DNA of 62,918 nucleotides from Gnetum montanum (GCA_015680685.1 MNCI01004141.1:8372-71289); one strand, 5' to 3'; shown: positions 11,461 through 24,520, counted from the first letter of the stretch. The notes: generated by a model not told the origin, from the letters alone. Program-made: numbers and translations.

Positions 11461-12220
11461 TGCATCTATGCCAAGTACACATCGAAAGAGCATGCACAGT
11501 GCCGATGTGTGGGTGGGACATTGTAGCTCTAGAACATAGTTCATAATGTACTAAGAACATGATCTAGAACGTACATGATGCCACCACCCTTGGCATCGTG
11601 TTGACCCTCCAGAGATATCGTATGACATCACACTGGCCCTCTGGACCTACCACTACCACGGTCTACTATCCTTATGGTAGTTTCCCCACCAGTGCCTGCC
11701 ACTAGAGTTCCAGAAGTATTGTGGCCTACCCACAATATTTTTATCCTTTAGCCCCCTGCCAACATCTCAGCTCAAATGACATTTAGCTATGTGGTAGCTG
11801 ATCCCATAGCTGAACTGAGAATGCATGCCTTTGGCAAGGATTCTAGAGCATTCACACTCACAACAACTCCTGGAGCCATCGATGCCAACTCCACTGCAAT
11901 GATGCTACCAAGGTCACTGCTAGCCTTCCTACTTTGGACACTGTAAACTAGCATGGGTATCTAAGAGCTTCAACAACATCTGCAGTAAGCAAGCNTCACG
12001 GATGTAACAAACTCATCTTGTAATGGAAACACCTATCCTACACAAGGTCAAACGTTAGAGTAAAGATAAAAACGTGAACAAGTTCCTCATGAGCACTATG
12101 ATGAGGGACTTTGCTAAACCTCATCTTTACCCTTTTCTTGGAAACCAATGCAACACTCTCAAGCATAGCCTAGCGACATCTTGACACTCACCAAGCAGCA
12201 ACATTAGCAACGTGCCTTTG
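11461..12220 (+). other. E1 3' non-coding region
   Basis: No credible gene. A single N is at 11995. A block near 12000-12030 (ggatgtaacaaactcatctt) is recognisably shared with E2 at about 46890-46925, so this is conserved 3' untranslated sequence and not host DNA. Confidence 0.55.
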
Positions 12221-12299
12221 GTGGTGTTTCATTTTCTTTGTCAATGTCTCTTGAGCACATCCTCCAGACGTCGATAAAGAGGGGCCAATGAAACACCCC
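12221..12299 (+). promoter_or_regulatory. Hairpin enclosing PPT and LTR start of E1
   Basis: Inverted repeat: gGTGTTTCA at 12222-12230 pairs with TGAAACACC at 12289-12297, and ctttgtcaatgtct pairs imperfectly with agacgtcgataaag. The PPT lies on the 3' arm. Confidence 0.7.
12278..12288 (+). other. Polypurine tract of E1
   Basis: aagaggggccaa directly before the LTR start TGAAACACC; the primer site for plus-strand DNA synthesis. Confidence 0.8.
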
Positions 12300-12479
12300 A
12301 AAATTCGAAGGCATGCCTACTTCACTAAACCTTTGCAATTCGAGTAGCGTTACGGTAGTTCTTAAGGCGATGGATGCTCTAATTTTTAGAATGTTTGCTT
12401 CAGCAAGTTCTCTAAGTCAAGAAGTCTTGCTACGATACATCATGTATCATAGAAAACTTCAAAGATGTTTGCAGGAGCA

Positions 12480-12975
12480 TAGTGCTATGCTATGCTATGC
12501 TACGTGGCGTAGCACAGTGTAGTAAAAGTTGGATGGTTAGCCCCATCGCCCGACTTCAAGTCCTTCGACAATGTCTCCTTCTGTCAGAATGCGACGAACT
12601 TGGTCAAAAGCAAGTCATGTTTGCTGCTACGCTACTCTAAGCTACATGGTACAGTGAGGCGTAGCAATTCTGCAGAAGTGATAGAAGGCATCTCAAAGTG
12701 TGAGATCAGCAAGTTTGCAAGTTTCGTAGTGCAAAATAAAAATTTTGCAGATTGGCAACATTTTTGTGACTAAGGACAGTTGCTACGCTATGCTACGTAG
12801 CATAGCATAGCATAGAAAATCTGTGACCAGTAGTCACAACACTGTGAAGGTTCCCAACACATGTAATGGGACACAACGTAGATTTTTTGCTTCAAATTGA
12901 CGATTACACTATGCTACGCTACATAGCATAGCACAACGTGACAAGATGTTATGCTATGCCAAGTGCTACGCTACA
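12480..12975. repeat. TAGCGTAGC/TAGCATAGC palindromic clusters in E1 U3
   Basis: Four to five clusters of alternating gctatgctacg and cgtagcatagc words, several of them inverted repeats around ACGT (for example tgctacgtagca near 12790). Same words as in intron 1 of the E1 and E4 antisense genes. Confidence 0.7.
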
Positions 12976-13188
12976 AAGCATGGCAAGACCTAGTGAGCAA
13001 TTACATGACATTAATGCACCTCACCTAATTGCATCGTTACTCTGACAGCATCATTATGACATGGCAAGTTTGTAATTACGATGTGGCAAGCTTTCCTAAT
13101 AGTCATGCAGACATGTGCAGCATAGACAGATCAGCATAAGCCCAAGGCACGTGGTGTCCAAACTGCATCTCTTGTGTGTCCTTGGTCC

Positions 13189-13196
13189 TATAAATA
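13189..13196 (+). promoter_or_regulatory. TATA box of E1 LTR
   Basis: TATAAATA in the context cctaTAAATAcccc, downstream of the U3 palindromes. Confidence 0.65.
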
Positions 13197-13905
13197 CCCC
13201 AATGAACGACAGTTAAACTCTCTTTGGCTCATTTGGGCACTGGGACACTCTGCCTGTTAAGAGCTTCTAGCACTCATACTCTCTTTTTGCACTTTCAGTC
13301 CCAGTTTCCTAAGCAATCTAATTGGCTAACGATTTTGTTGGCTGATAGGCAAAAAGTCGGCACTGTAACCTCAAGCATTGTAAGCTTCCTATTTCAACAT
13401 TGTAAATAGTTAGCATTCTCAGTTGGCATTCTATTCTACTCTTTCCTACCACCTTGGTAGCACTTCGCATTGTTAACACCTGAGTCCGTGTTCAAGCACA
13501 CACCCATCTCACTCTATACGTCTTGGTTACCCTCGAAATCTCTACACTTCCCAGTGCTGTGCAACTGATTGTATCTATCTTGATAGAGAGAAGTTGTAGC
13601 TTCGAAGTGGTGCATTTTTCTAACTGCATTTTACTTTGTCTCCTTCTTATTATTACATTTTACACTATTTTCTGCTTCTTTTACATTTAAGCATTACTTT
13701 GCGACATCAGTTTCATTTTCAAATCACACATTGCAAAAGGTTATATAGACACTGACTAAGTCCCTGTCTGATCAACCAGACCATTCAGGGTGCCCCATTT
13801 CCGTCCCATCTAGCACAGCCCTCCTACAGAAATAGGGTTGAGATTTTCAACAGTCGACGGCCCCTCGGCATTTTTTTCCAGTCATCAACTTTTTTGGTTG
13901 CTACA

Positions 13906-14208
13906 TGCTCTTGCACCCTACAATCACAACTACAATGGGTAGCCATGTCACCTTCTTGGCGTATCAACACCCTTATTCCCCTGTTTCATTTGCAGAAACT
14001 ATGCCTCCGCAAACCATTCATCAGCCCATTCTTATAGCACATCACACGCCAATCATGGCTACCCTCCCTCATGTTCATACCATACCTACTTCATAGTCAT
14101 ACGCAACTTCTGTTTCCATTCCTACGTTCACATCCATCCCACCCACCATGGCAGGCCCAAGCCCGTCCACATGATGGACCCCATTCACTTCTTCACCTAT
14201 TCCAAAAT
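13906..14208 (+). pseudogene. gag: E4 gag fragment (proline-rich middle) between E1 and E2
   Basis: An open frame from 13905 has the proline/histidine-rich composition of the middle of gag, with PHVHTIPTS comparable to LHVHAIPAM at the matching place in E2 gag. There is no PBS or leader before it, and it is continued in sense at 48696 after E2. So this 300-bp island is E4 gag, left between two insertions. The N-terminus of E4 gag must lie beyond E1, off-window left. Confidence 0.6.
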
Positions 14209-15660
14209 TGAAAGACTATGAAAATTTCAAGGCCTCGATGGTTCAGCAAAAGGCTGGTGATTCAGGCAAAGGGTCACAACAAGGCATGGTGTAGCAACTT
14301 CCTTTTTAGTTGAAGGTTTTTCCCGCCATGCTATGCAACACAGCACAAGCAAATTCTAGAGGACAAAGCAAAGTGACGGATGCATGGCGGCAAAACTTCC
14401 AAGTTCGCAAGTTATTTGTTTCAAAAATCATAACTTTTGGCAAATTACATTGTATTACACTACATAGCGTAATATCGCATTGTGCAACATAATATCAAAG
14501 ACAGTCCACTGCAGCATCAAGGATGGAAAACATGCAAAACTTCGACAGCCCAGTAAAAATCTCAAGGTCTAAGCAACAGTCTGCAATATGATGCATGTTT
14601 TAGTGGGTTTTCTTTCCTGGTTAAGGGGCCTATTATGCTAATTTATGCAGTGCAGCATAGTAAAAACCCCGAAAAAGATAGAAACAGAGGAAGCGCGACA
14701 ACAACACTTCAACTTTTGTGGTTTCATTATTTTACATTGAATTATGCTACGATGCATAATTTAGTGTAATGTAGCATAATTCAAGTAACGACAAGCTCAA
14801 TTTAGACATCAGTAGTTCATAAGCCATAATACACTCTCTAGTGTATTATAGCGTAATCAAAGGACAATCTGTTGTCAAAGCTCATACAAGGGTATTTTAT
14901 GACACGTTACGTAGCATAGCGTCGTAAGCTTTAACAACACATTGAGTAAATGGAATTTTATGAGCTTAGGACACATCACTTAAACCGCGTTTTCCTCCTG
15001 ACCTTGACCTTATAAATGCTCCAGTTGACGAAGATGAAGAGGGGGGCAAAAAATTTTCTTTCAAGGTTGGCAAGAGAGCAAAAGGGAATTGGCGATCATG
15101 AGAACGTCGAAGGTGATTGACAAGAATTCTTGATCAAAAACAATCGGCTACCAGATATTCTCCCATGGGTCTGATTTCCTTGCGCCCAGATTGGCTAGAT
15201 CAAGGTAGATCGATCCTCACTTGTTTCATCTTTATATAACTTTCTTGTTACAGGCATATGCTTCATCCAAACCGAAGCATGCCTGAAGTCATTATATCAA
15301 ACACATTTTTTTTTATAAATTAAAGCCTGGATCTTGAAATCGTATTATCTACCAAATCTAATCTCTTACATCCTAGTTAGACGAATTTGACAATCTTATC
15401 TAAACCATTTGCATTATCTTCAATTTCTTTCGGGATTAAAAACATTACAATGCTTTATAAAGAATCTTCATTTCACCATCGAAATTATTACCAAACCTTT
15501 TACTGATTAAATAAGTCCATGTCTGATCAACAAGACCATTCAAGGCACCTCAGATTCATTTTTTTCTCTCCAGCACAGTCCTCGCACGGATCAGGAGGTG
15601 GAACTGTGTACACGAACTTTCATTCGGCATTTCCAACGATCGACGTTTTCCGTCATTACA
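14209..15660 (+). repeat. E2 5' LTR (1452 bp)
   Basis: TGAAAGACTATGAAAATTTC... to ...CGTCATTACA; the partner at 47236-48690 matches along its length and ends the same way. It is followed by a PBS. U3 contains alternating tagcgtaat / attatgctacg words (about 14440-14950). Confidence 0.9.
15011..15018 (+). promoter_or_regulatory. TATA box of E2 5' LTR
   Basis: gacctTATAAATg; the same box is at 48043-48050 in the 3' LTR. Confidence 0.65.
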
Positions 15661-15666
15661 GTTTTC

Positions 15667-15685
15667 TGGCACTAGAAGGAGAGCC
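15667..15685 (+). other. Primer-binding site of E2
   Basis: TGGCACTAGAAGGAGAGCC, six bases after the LTR; two differences from the E0/E3 PBS (TGGCGCTAGAAGGAGGGCC). Confidence 0.75.
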
Positions 15686-15914
15686 TTCATATCTGATCTG
15701 TATTTTATGGGTAGTCTTGTAAGCTGTCTGTACCCATTGGCAATCAATGTAAATGTAATACCTTTGAGGTTGTCTATGAAACTGTGTGGTGCAAATCGGT
15801 TGCCTCAATAATTCCTTTGGAGTCCTACAAGATAAAAGCCCCGATTATTATCTTAGTTCACCTTTGTCCTTCTGATATCTACTTTTGTTTTCATTATCTT
15901 TGAATTGTGTAAAA
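15686..15914 (+). other. E2 leader
   Basis: Short non-coding leader between PBS and gag ATG. No structure recognised; much shorter than the E3 leader. Confidence 0.5.
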
Positions 15915-18155
15915 ATGACTACATCAACTACTGTTGTTGACACCACTAGCCTTGAGAACCCTTGGGCCATGCAAGTCATGCCTCCCATGGTCGAGCAACC
16001 ACTCAGCCTGGTGCGACCACACCGGTCCCTCAGGTTACAAAACAAGGAGCCTGAGGGACAGGATCAATGTAGGGAAAGTTGCAATTTCCTCTGTGCTAAG
16101 TTAGTGGTAAACTTGCCTATGTCCCCACAAGAGCTCGAGGAAAAATGAGAGTACGAGCTCATGTACTGCAATGGGAAAGAACTCATTCCTACGCCTACCA
16201 CTTTCATACCCTTAACAGATCAACAAAGGTGGATCCTAGATCAAATGTTGATGGTGTATACATTGCCATAAGAACTAAAGGCCTTGTTCCATAATGAAAT
16301 GCTTCACAACGGATAAGATGATGTCGAATCCCACTCTGAGGAAGGTAGTCATGCCGATTTCACCATGGCCCCTCCCTCCATAACGTCTTGTGTAAATCCG
16401 TTGTTCATGGTCACCGTACCTTTGACGTTATCTAACATCGATCGAGTCCCACATTCACCATGTTTACATTTTCTCTCACCGACTATCTTCCTAGGTGAAG
16501 GTCCATCATAGATTATTCCTCAGCAGGTGCCATTTCCTAAGTCGCTGCATCGTGTGCCTGCGCCTGTGCCACTGCATGTGCATGCGATACCTGCAATGCC
16601 AACTAAGCTTCCCATTCACACGACAGGGACTACCACCACAGCATGGTGGGCTCCCAACATGTCTGTTGTTGCACATTCTATGGAAATGCACCACCATCCC
16701 CACCTTCAGGGCCACGTCCCACAAGCACTAAACCCAGTTGCAGGACCACTGCATGTGCCCCTGGCTACACAGACAGCATATCCAATAGAGTAGCTAAGGG
16801 TGGTTCCCCCACCTACACCAATCACCAGATGGTGGATGTCGTAAGCAACAATACCTACAGGGACTATCCCGCCAATCATCGGCCAAGCTGTTGCCTCTGT
16901 GCCGCCACCCAATGTGGCTCCTCCTTCTGCTCCATAAATGAAATCGTCATCTATGGGTCTGGACCAAGCCTTCCAGCTCATCTAGATCCTTACAGAAGAG
17001 GTCAAGTATCTCAAGGCCGCTAGCTCTGACATGGTACAAGTCATGGATTTCTACCATGATGATCCTATTAGCCCAACAGTCCTAGTCTTGTCATTACCAC
17101 CTGGGATGCCCCTTCCCCATTTCACAAAATACAACGGGTAAGGTGATCCCACCACCCACCTCGTCACTTTCAGGTCAGAGTCCTTATTGCTGCAATAATG
17201 GTCGCATACCATAATCCATGTCTTTGCTATGTCCTTAATGGGTAAAGCTTTGGATTGGTATCGAGCACTTCCATGCGCCTCCATTTCAACTTTGGAAGAG
17301 CTGTTAACCCATTTTGTGACTCATTTCAAATACAACCTGAAGCCAGAAGTCACACTGGACTAGCTCATGGGAGTTAAGCAAGACCTGTTCAAGTCAGTCC
17401 AAAAGTTCATACAGTGGTGGAGCGCCACCTTGAACTAAATCTATGAACCCATCGTGGAGGCCCATCTACTAGCAATCTTCAAGGGAGCAGTCAATGACTT
17501 TATCAAGTCTAAGCTGTATTACCTCACCTCCCATTCCCTCAGCCAAGCCTTTGCTCAGACTAAGAGCATCCAAGACGTGGTGGAGGCTAGTAAAGATCCA
17601 ACATATGTGGCCTACAAAAACACCCATAGGAAGGGTAAGGAAAAAGGCAAAGTCATGACAACTACAGTCGCAATGGTTGCTGAAGGAGCCAAGAAAAAGA
17701 ACAACAATGGCAAGAAAACTACTGCTGAGCCAGCTGAGCTGACAACTAGCTCAGGTGGAACCAATCAAGAATCTACTTCCACCCTTGAAACATCTCCACA
17801 ACCAAGGCCAAAATTTGAGCGTAAATAGTGCTCAAATTACGCAACCCTACCTGTGAAGCCTTTAGAACTTCTGAAGCAATTATTGGGAACCAGCCACATC
17901 CAACACAAGGCGGTGTCTAAGGAGGATCTAAAACACCACAGGCGCCACTGCGAGCTACTCAAGAATCCCTCCTTAGCCCAACCTAATGAATCAACTATGC
18001 CCTAGAACTTTAAGCTAGACTGATTCTGTGACTACCATCAATTGTGTGGCCATGACACGGACTACTGCTGGGCATTGAAGGATGAGATCCAATGTCTGAT
18101 AGATCAAGGTGACTTGATCTTAGATAGCAGTAGCCTGACATGCCTAGAAAACTAG
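15915..18155 (+). pseudogene. gag: E2 gag (decayed)
   Basis: N-terminus with HRSLRLQNKEP (about 16020-16055); proline-rich middle (16440-16990); capsid core with FYHDDPISPTV, FTKYNG, a KALDWYRALP block (about 17245-17275), AHLLAIFKGAVNDF and KSKLYYLTSHSLSQAF; a K-rich stretch; and the finger CX2HX4HX4C (CDYHQLCGHDTDYC, about 18030-18070). Stops and shifts interrupt it. The order and spacing match E3 gag. Product: structural nucleocapsid precursor. The start is the ATG at 15915; an in-frame ATG lies ten codons upstream at 15885. Confidence 0.8.
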
Positions 18156-19571
18156 GTCATGCATGTGTACCAAGATCTGTTGAATGCAAACAACATAGGG
18201 TACACAATCAACGTGGTAGGGACAAAGGGTGACAATCAGGTGCAGCCGAGGCAGCCTTTTGTGTTACGAACGCAACCTCACTTGACCCAAACAATGGGTC
18301 CATCAGCGTCGACAAGTGGCATTCCAAGGCACTCTTTCATCCTTTGAACTACGTCTCAGAATGCTTCTTGATAGCATGTAGTCATTAAAGCCACGGCCCA
18401 GCCCGTGCCTACACCCAAGGCACCCTTAGTCATCAAAGTGCCAAAACTATTAACCACCCCTCCTACGTAGGGGTAATCTTCTAAGTCAAACCCACCTACT
18501 GTCACTATTGATATGGCCAAGGATCCTCTTATGCTGGGGTTATCCAAACCTCAACCCCTCGCTTCTACACCTTTCGCCCCACTTGTCAAATATAAAGAGG
18601 TTACACGAAAGCAATTATCTCCTCCAGGACAAAGGAAGCGTAACCCTTGGCCAAATGTCACTCTTCCCCGCGAAATTTTCCTCTTAGGGCAAATGGAAGA
18701 GGAAAGGGGTGACAAACAATCTGATCATGGGCAAGATCTATTTGATGCCCTGGCACAAGTCAAACAGGCTCTAAAAAAAATACAACATTGAGCCTTTATG
18801 ACTTGCTCATGATGTCGCAAACACATCATGAGGCTATGGTTCGAATGCTAACGTCCATACCTGTGGATGAAAGCCTGCCGGCAGATGAAAAAGCAATTCA
18901 CTCTATCATGCTTCCCCCCACTACTAAAAAAATAGATACCACCCCATTGACCTTTCATGACGAATCCATTAAGGACAATCCTGAGGGTCAAGTGACGATG
19001 GCACCCATGTTCATCATCATCTGGGTCGGCCAACACTAAATCTGGAGAGTACATGTAGATGACGGGGTGGCCACTAATGTCATCCCTTATCCCATAGTGG
19101 ATAAATTAGGCCTGATCGATCAAATCAGTCCTACAATGATGTCATGTCTAAATTCATTTAATGGGACATGGGTGTAGGTCAAAGGGACTGTCCATATCAA
19201 CTTTGTGGTAGGGGACCAGTCCCCCACAAACGCTACATTTATCGTGGTTGAGGAAATGCCTGGATTCAATTTGATTCTTGTGAGGTCTTGGTTAGCCCAA
19301 CTAAGAGCAATTTCATCACTCATTCATCAGGAAATCCATTTTCCTTACGTAGGAGGAGAAGTGGTTATCCACGGTGATGAAATAACCCCTTAGGCCATTA
19401 ATAACATAGAGATAGAACAAGGGTCGGAGATCGAAACGCCTAAGAATCCATCCCCCATCTAAACTACCGTTCCCAGAGGAAGATTGCGATGCGAAGGGGA
19501 AGGGCCATAAATCTCCCCATCCTTATGCATCGTTAAAAATCAAAGAAATTAAGAAACAGTTACAGAATTAG
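18156..19571 (+). pseudogene. pro: E2 gag-protease linker and aspartic protease
   Basis: A proline-rich linker (18159-18780) with PFVLRTQP and LVIKVPK peptides precedes the protease (18788-19571). The protease has the active-site motif VDDGVATNV (about 19060-19085) and a second conserved block GFNLILVRSWLAQLRA, where the family normally has LGRPWLAQL. A KEIKKQLQ-type end and stop at 19569-19571 match the KKIKKQLK end of E3, so the gag-protease frame ends here and does not run into RT. Confidence 0.75.
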
Positions 19572-19689
19572 TAATGTTTCCTAACTAATATGGTCTCATC
19601 ATCCATTCTATTTACGCTTATCGTCTATAGTTCCTATGTTTACGCATGTACTTACATTTTCCACTAGCTTTACGTTTCTATTTTCTTTA

Positions 19690-20120
19690 CTCTTACGCAA
19701 AGGCCCGAAATGACCTTAAACTAGCAACCTTATCTACACTTTGCACCCAAATTACGCAAAGGTCCAAAATGGCCGTAAACTAGCGACTTCATTTATGCGT
19801 GGCACTTGAATCAGCTACGGCCCGAAATGGCCTTAAACTAGCAATTCCATTTACTCTTTGTATCTAAATCCCATTTACGCTTGGACTGCAAATTTCATTC
19901 ATGCTTTATACCAAAATCTAGTTTACGCTTACTCTTCATACCTTAAACTAAAAAAAACAGAGGGTTCGAAATAGCCTTAAACTATCCAGGGCCCGAAACG
20001 GCCTTAAACTATCCAGGGCCCGAAACGGCCTTAAACTATCCAGGGCCCGAAATGGCCTTAAACTAACAATGTCATTTATGCTTTACATTTAGACAATTTA
20101 ACAGCCTGTAATGGCTTCAA
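19690..20120. repeat. 'ccgaaatggccttaaacta' array between protease and antisense gene of E2
   Basis: About ten units with core cccgaaatggccttaaacta. Inside it 27-bp units (ctatccagggcccgaaac and so on) are repeated three times almost perfectly at 19978-20062. It lies between the convergent 3' ends of protease and the antisense gene. Confidence 0.85.
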
Positions 20121-20319
20121 ACTAGTAACCACATTGACGCTACGCTTTTAAAACTAATCACAATTTATCATAACATTAAAACCTATGATACATTTTACAT
20201 AAAGAGAAAACAACAAAAAGAACATTAACATTAATACTAAAATTTGTCTCAAATACATTAAAAGAAAGAAATATGGTCTTTTGTCTCGTTACACCACAAT
20301 AAAACACCAGGTTAATTCA

Positions 20320-23300
20320 TTATGCATCCCCCTTACTACCGCTATCTCCTGTATCCCTTAGTTCAACTTCTACTCCGAGGAGGTCGTCCTCATAAAGGCC
20401 ACCCTTTACACAAGGAACCCCTTCATAAGGATGGTCCTCTTCGTGGGATCCTTCAATACGCTCTATTTCCTATAAACCCTCTTCATGAGGACCACCACCT
20501 TCATTAGCTTCATCTTGTCAAGGAATCTCCTCAAGTCGTTCCTACGACCAGACATGGTATATAGATTAACATCATCATCAAAACTAGGTATAACAAAAAC
20601 GTAATAATACTACAACTTACCTGTGATGTTCCTACATGAGCAGCAAAGGGGACTTGTTCTAAGCTGATCCACAGACATCGCATGATTTCTTCCTCGGTAA
20701 GCTCATACCAAACCCCGTCCCCTAGAATGGTTCCAGCCTTGACCTTCCCCTTCTCCACGGGAGTCCATCGGGATGGTTCAGGGAAGAAAGAAGGGACAGT
20801 AGTCTCATCTCTAGGAAGAGTCACTTCCCTTTCCGGAGAGGCACTCACCATCACTTTTTCTTGGAATTTTTCAAATGCCCTAGAAGCACCTATAACATCA
20901 AGAAATAGCCGAAGGGATTGAGCCTCAATGGCAGAGTCCCTATAATGTTGACAGTAGGCAGGACTTTCTCGTTTGTAGATCTATTTGTGATTTTTTTGCA
21001 TCTACCCCCACTCTTGAATACTCGCGCTAAAGTCCTTCCAGTCCTGATTCTTCTAAGCAAGGAGGTCCATTTGCATATGTTGTTCAACCAGTTCACGACT
21101 AGTTTGGACACTGTTCCTGATGATAGCCCAATAACGAGCGTAGTTAACGACAGTTGTCCTCCAATCCTCACTTGTTGTCCCCTAGGCTTGTAGGAATTCA
21201 TTCTGTGATCTTAGATCCCCGACCTCATCGCGTAGAGCCACTCTCTCCTTCTCTGACCTCTACAATCTCTTCCAGAGATCCTTGTTTACGCCTTGACATT
21301 CCCATAAGGAGCGAGTTGAGCATAAAGCACATTTACGCATCTCATCCTAAATGTTGTATGGCATGATGGTCACTTTTGATGAGGGCTCGGTGGTGTCTAA
21401 ATCGATAGGCTCTGATGGGTCCCATATGAGGCAAGCTCCTAATAACATGAAAATGACAGTTCGGCATAATTAAGTAGCATAATGCCGTAGTAAAGTAACC
21501 TCTGTGTAATTATTGTGCCATACCAACTTCAGGATCGATTCACTATAAGCGACCAATCATATCTTGAACGACCCCTTCCATAAAGGTAAATTTATCAAGA
21601 AATTTGCCCCAGGATTGAGCTGCCACCGCTGTCAAGGGCACGCTCTAGTCACTTGTTATGCACGATAAAAGGTATGATCGAGATATTACGACAACTATTA
21701 CAAAATAAAAATTAATTTTATCAAGTGACAAACCACTTGCCTCGGTTAATTCCAGCCAAAAGAACTTCGGCATCCTCCACAGCTATTGTCGCTTCACGTG
21801 CAAGAGGTTGTGCACTCCTAGCCTTATAAATTGGGGCCTGTTCTTCTGAGACCAAGGCCCCTTCTCCGTGCCATAAGATCATAGCCCCTATTTCAGGGGT
21901 CAACCAATCTACAACATTTTTCCTCGTTTTTATACAACATGACTAGTTAACATAAGATTCCACTTTTGTTCAACAAATGTTACACTTCAATCTCTATGCA
22001 AATCATAACTGCTAACACATTTGGACACATACTACCCAGAAGAATACTCCACTAGAACCTAATTTGCATCATTTTCCTGACACCACCCACTGGCTCGGCA
22101 GATCCCTTTTTTAAACGAGGTCTTTTCCATGGCACTGACGAATCCACTATCTCAGTAGCCAGGCACTTCCCCCTTGACACATCGCTGATGTAAGAGGGGG
22201 GTGCTCCACCCACACTGTCTTGGCCCCATGTTCAAGGTGCTTCCATACTTCTAGTCGTTACCAACAATGACTCCCCGATCTCCTCAGGAGGCTCTTGCGA
22301 CCATACAATGCCAAAAATATGGGATATCCATGGTTTGGAGATCTGGCTGTGATCTTGTTGCACATAGACCCCATTCCTCTGGACCCCCAGAAATTTGGAA
22401 AAACATTGGAAGCAAGCTATGAAGAAGGAAAAATGTATGTTGAAATAGGTTTCAAGCTTCTGGCGAAGCTTGACCATCTCAATGCGCAAGCCTTCTACAA
22501 AATAGCTCACCCAATTGAATCGTGTCCCCTCCTCTAAGACCTCTCACATAATTTAGGCCTGCTCGATGGTGAGGAATCTCCCTTGCGAGAGTATCTTGGG
22601 GAAGGCCTGGGCCTGAAAAAGGGGGTAAACGATAGAGGACACCTCCAACTCAATCCTATCATTGGGGATCCCCTTAGTTTCTTTCTGAACCCCTAGCCAC
22701 TCCTCTATCTCTTTCTGGAGTTTGGAGCTCCTCTTCAAATTTTCATCTATAGAAAAACCGTCGGAGGGGATGCCAAAGAGATCGGCAAACAACTGAGCAT
22801 CAATGTCAAAATTTACCCACACATTATGTACACGTTTGTAGAGACGCTCAGCTTCCTCGCTAAAGGAGTTGACTAGGGTCAACATTTCACCTGCAGTAGC
22901 ATCAGGGGTTATGGCCAAGAAAAGGTCCATCAGTCGAGCTTCCCGAATGTTATTGGTTACTACAATTGGGACCGCTCTATGGCCGAGCCAACATTGTGCC
23001 TCCTTTATGTCACCATAACAGAAGAAGAAACTACTAGCCTCGCGACTTGAGGCCATGATCGTAATCTCCCATGATTCCCTAACTATTAACATGAAACCAC
23101 AGTTAAACCAAGACGATTTCACATCATCATCACATAACATTGAAACAATTCATTATTACGACAAGGCTTACCAAGCCCAAAAGGTAAAGGAAACAGAGTG
23201 ATTTTCCTTTGAACATCTGCAATGGTAAGGGGAGGATCCAAAGTCCACTCCCTATCCAGCCATCTAAGTTTCTTACACCTAGAAAAGAAGTCAGCAAAAT

Positions 23301-24520
23301 GGGCAAGGTATTCTGGTATCTCGAACACCAGATGTCCCATGACGGCAGCCCGCACGTTGCTGATACAGGTAAACTCCCTTATAGCACTTTCGGCCAACAA
23401 CAATGTATCATTATTTCCCATAAGATCGCTTTCATTAATAAAAAAACCTATGCCAGGGAATACAAACAACTCTTTATACTCAATACGCATCTATATAGTA
23501 GTTAGCATTACAATACTGTGAAATGAAGTGAAACTTACCCACCTACGTAATGCACGATACTAGGTGGATTCTGGAAATAAGTTGTGGGATGACAGGCCAC
23601 GAATAGATTGTTATAGGAGTGATAACAGTTAAACCTGGGCATTTTCTAGATCCATCTTAAATGCCTTAAACCCCTGACATTCTGTTTGTAGTCTTGCACC
23701 AGCATAGTTTCAATCGCGTCGTCTGACAGAAACGCTAAGACACTCTACATCGAACTGACCAATAACATCTCTAAAATAGCTACAGCTTCATCACCTGGTA
23801 GATGCAACTAGATGATTACACTGTAGTTGCAAAGTAGAAATTGCAAACAATCCTACGTGCCTCTTCGGAACCACACCACCTCCTCCTTCAGACGAGCATG
23901 AGGAGGAGGAACATTGGCCGCGGGGACATGAACGAAGCACAGAACACCCATGATGTCCAAAACGATCAGGATGGGCTATAGCATAATACTGTAGGATACA
24001 AATGTGCTACTGTTAGACAAAATCTAGACATGAATATTTGTTACACCACACTAGGGCTTGCACAATTCCTAGAAAACTACAACGTATAGTGGACGCGTAT
24101 AGCCAAAACTACCTAAACCCTTGTAACAGCTCAAGGTCCATCTCTGACGATGGTGATGAAAGTAAATACTGTGTATTACTCCGATGCAATATATAATTAT
24201 TACAGAACTCTGATTACATTACGTCTATACACTATACATTATCTCTATACAACCTTATTCCTTACCACCTAAACTTTCATAACAATAGTTTAGTTTGTAC
24301 AAATGGATATTAATGCCCAACCAACATAAGAACCCAAAATATACAAACCACGATGCTGCAACAAACATGAAAATAGCGTAAAAGGGTGAACGAAAACTTA
24401 CTAGTTAAGTGGAGTAATGTCCAGAGATTCTACTTTGGCCTTTGAAATCCACTGCAAACTCTCCTGCATCTCATCAATCCTGGCCAACTTAGCATTCTTT
24501 CCTTTAACCTTGGGTGACAT
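20320..24520 (-). pseudogene. E2 antisense gene: FCP1/NIF-like domain protein
   Basis: Exon 1 is 24520-24402 (ATG; MSPKVKGKN, basic; donor GTAAG). The FCP1-like exon 2 is 23988-23539 (ILIVLDIMGVL, VVWFRRG, LQFLLCNYSVII, then an NNLFVAC...FQNPPS block). Exon 3 (23490 to about 23172) closes that domain. The central region (about 23055-22040) has AQLFADLFGIPSDGF, EIEEWLG and an NWVSYFVEGL block. A linker (about 21900-21540) and a coiled-coil exon (about 21430-20636, donor GTAAG) follow. The last exon ends at 20320 with an acidic tail ending DSGSKGDA, comparable to the E3 tail. The intron 1 junction joins in frame, at the same codon phase as E3. Motif I second Asp is Met and the motif IV Asp pair is missing, so it is predicted to be a pseudo-enzyme. 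A few stops, mostly TAG. Confidence 0.75.

Larger units (their letters stand above)
2949..13905 (+). mobile_element. E1: plus-strand Tat/Ogre-like retrotransposon, 3' part
   Basis: Contains the antisense gene (2949-7021, minus), a divergent spacer with a short-motif array, pol (7809-11141), a post-integrase array, a 3' untranslated part, a polypurine tract (PPT) with hairpin, and the 3' LTR (12289-13905). The 5' LTR, gag and protease are off-window left; E0 interrupts the antisense gene at 2948. Sequence after 13905 is mid-gag of E4 with no PBS, so E1 is read as an insertion into E4. Confidence 0.75.
12289..13905 (+). repeat. E1 3' LTR (about 1617 bp)
   Basis: Starts TGAAACACCCC after the PPT and ends ...TTGCTACA. 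The last 150 bp (actaagtccctgtctgatcaaccagaccattc) match the U5 of E2 (15510-15545). The exact 3' end is inferred from the ...TACA end of the other LTRs and from the change to gag sequence. Confidence 0.75.

Noticed and set aside
12289-13905. Reading this LTR as the 5' LTR of E4
   Set aside because: It follows a PPT and the end of E1 pol, no PBS follows it, and the next sequence is the middle of gag rather than a leader and gag start.
16495-17023. Several overlapping frames on both strands
   Set aside because: Shadows of the proline/histidine-rich gag middle region of E2.
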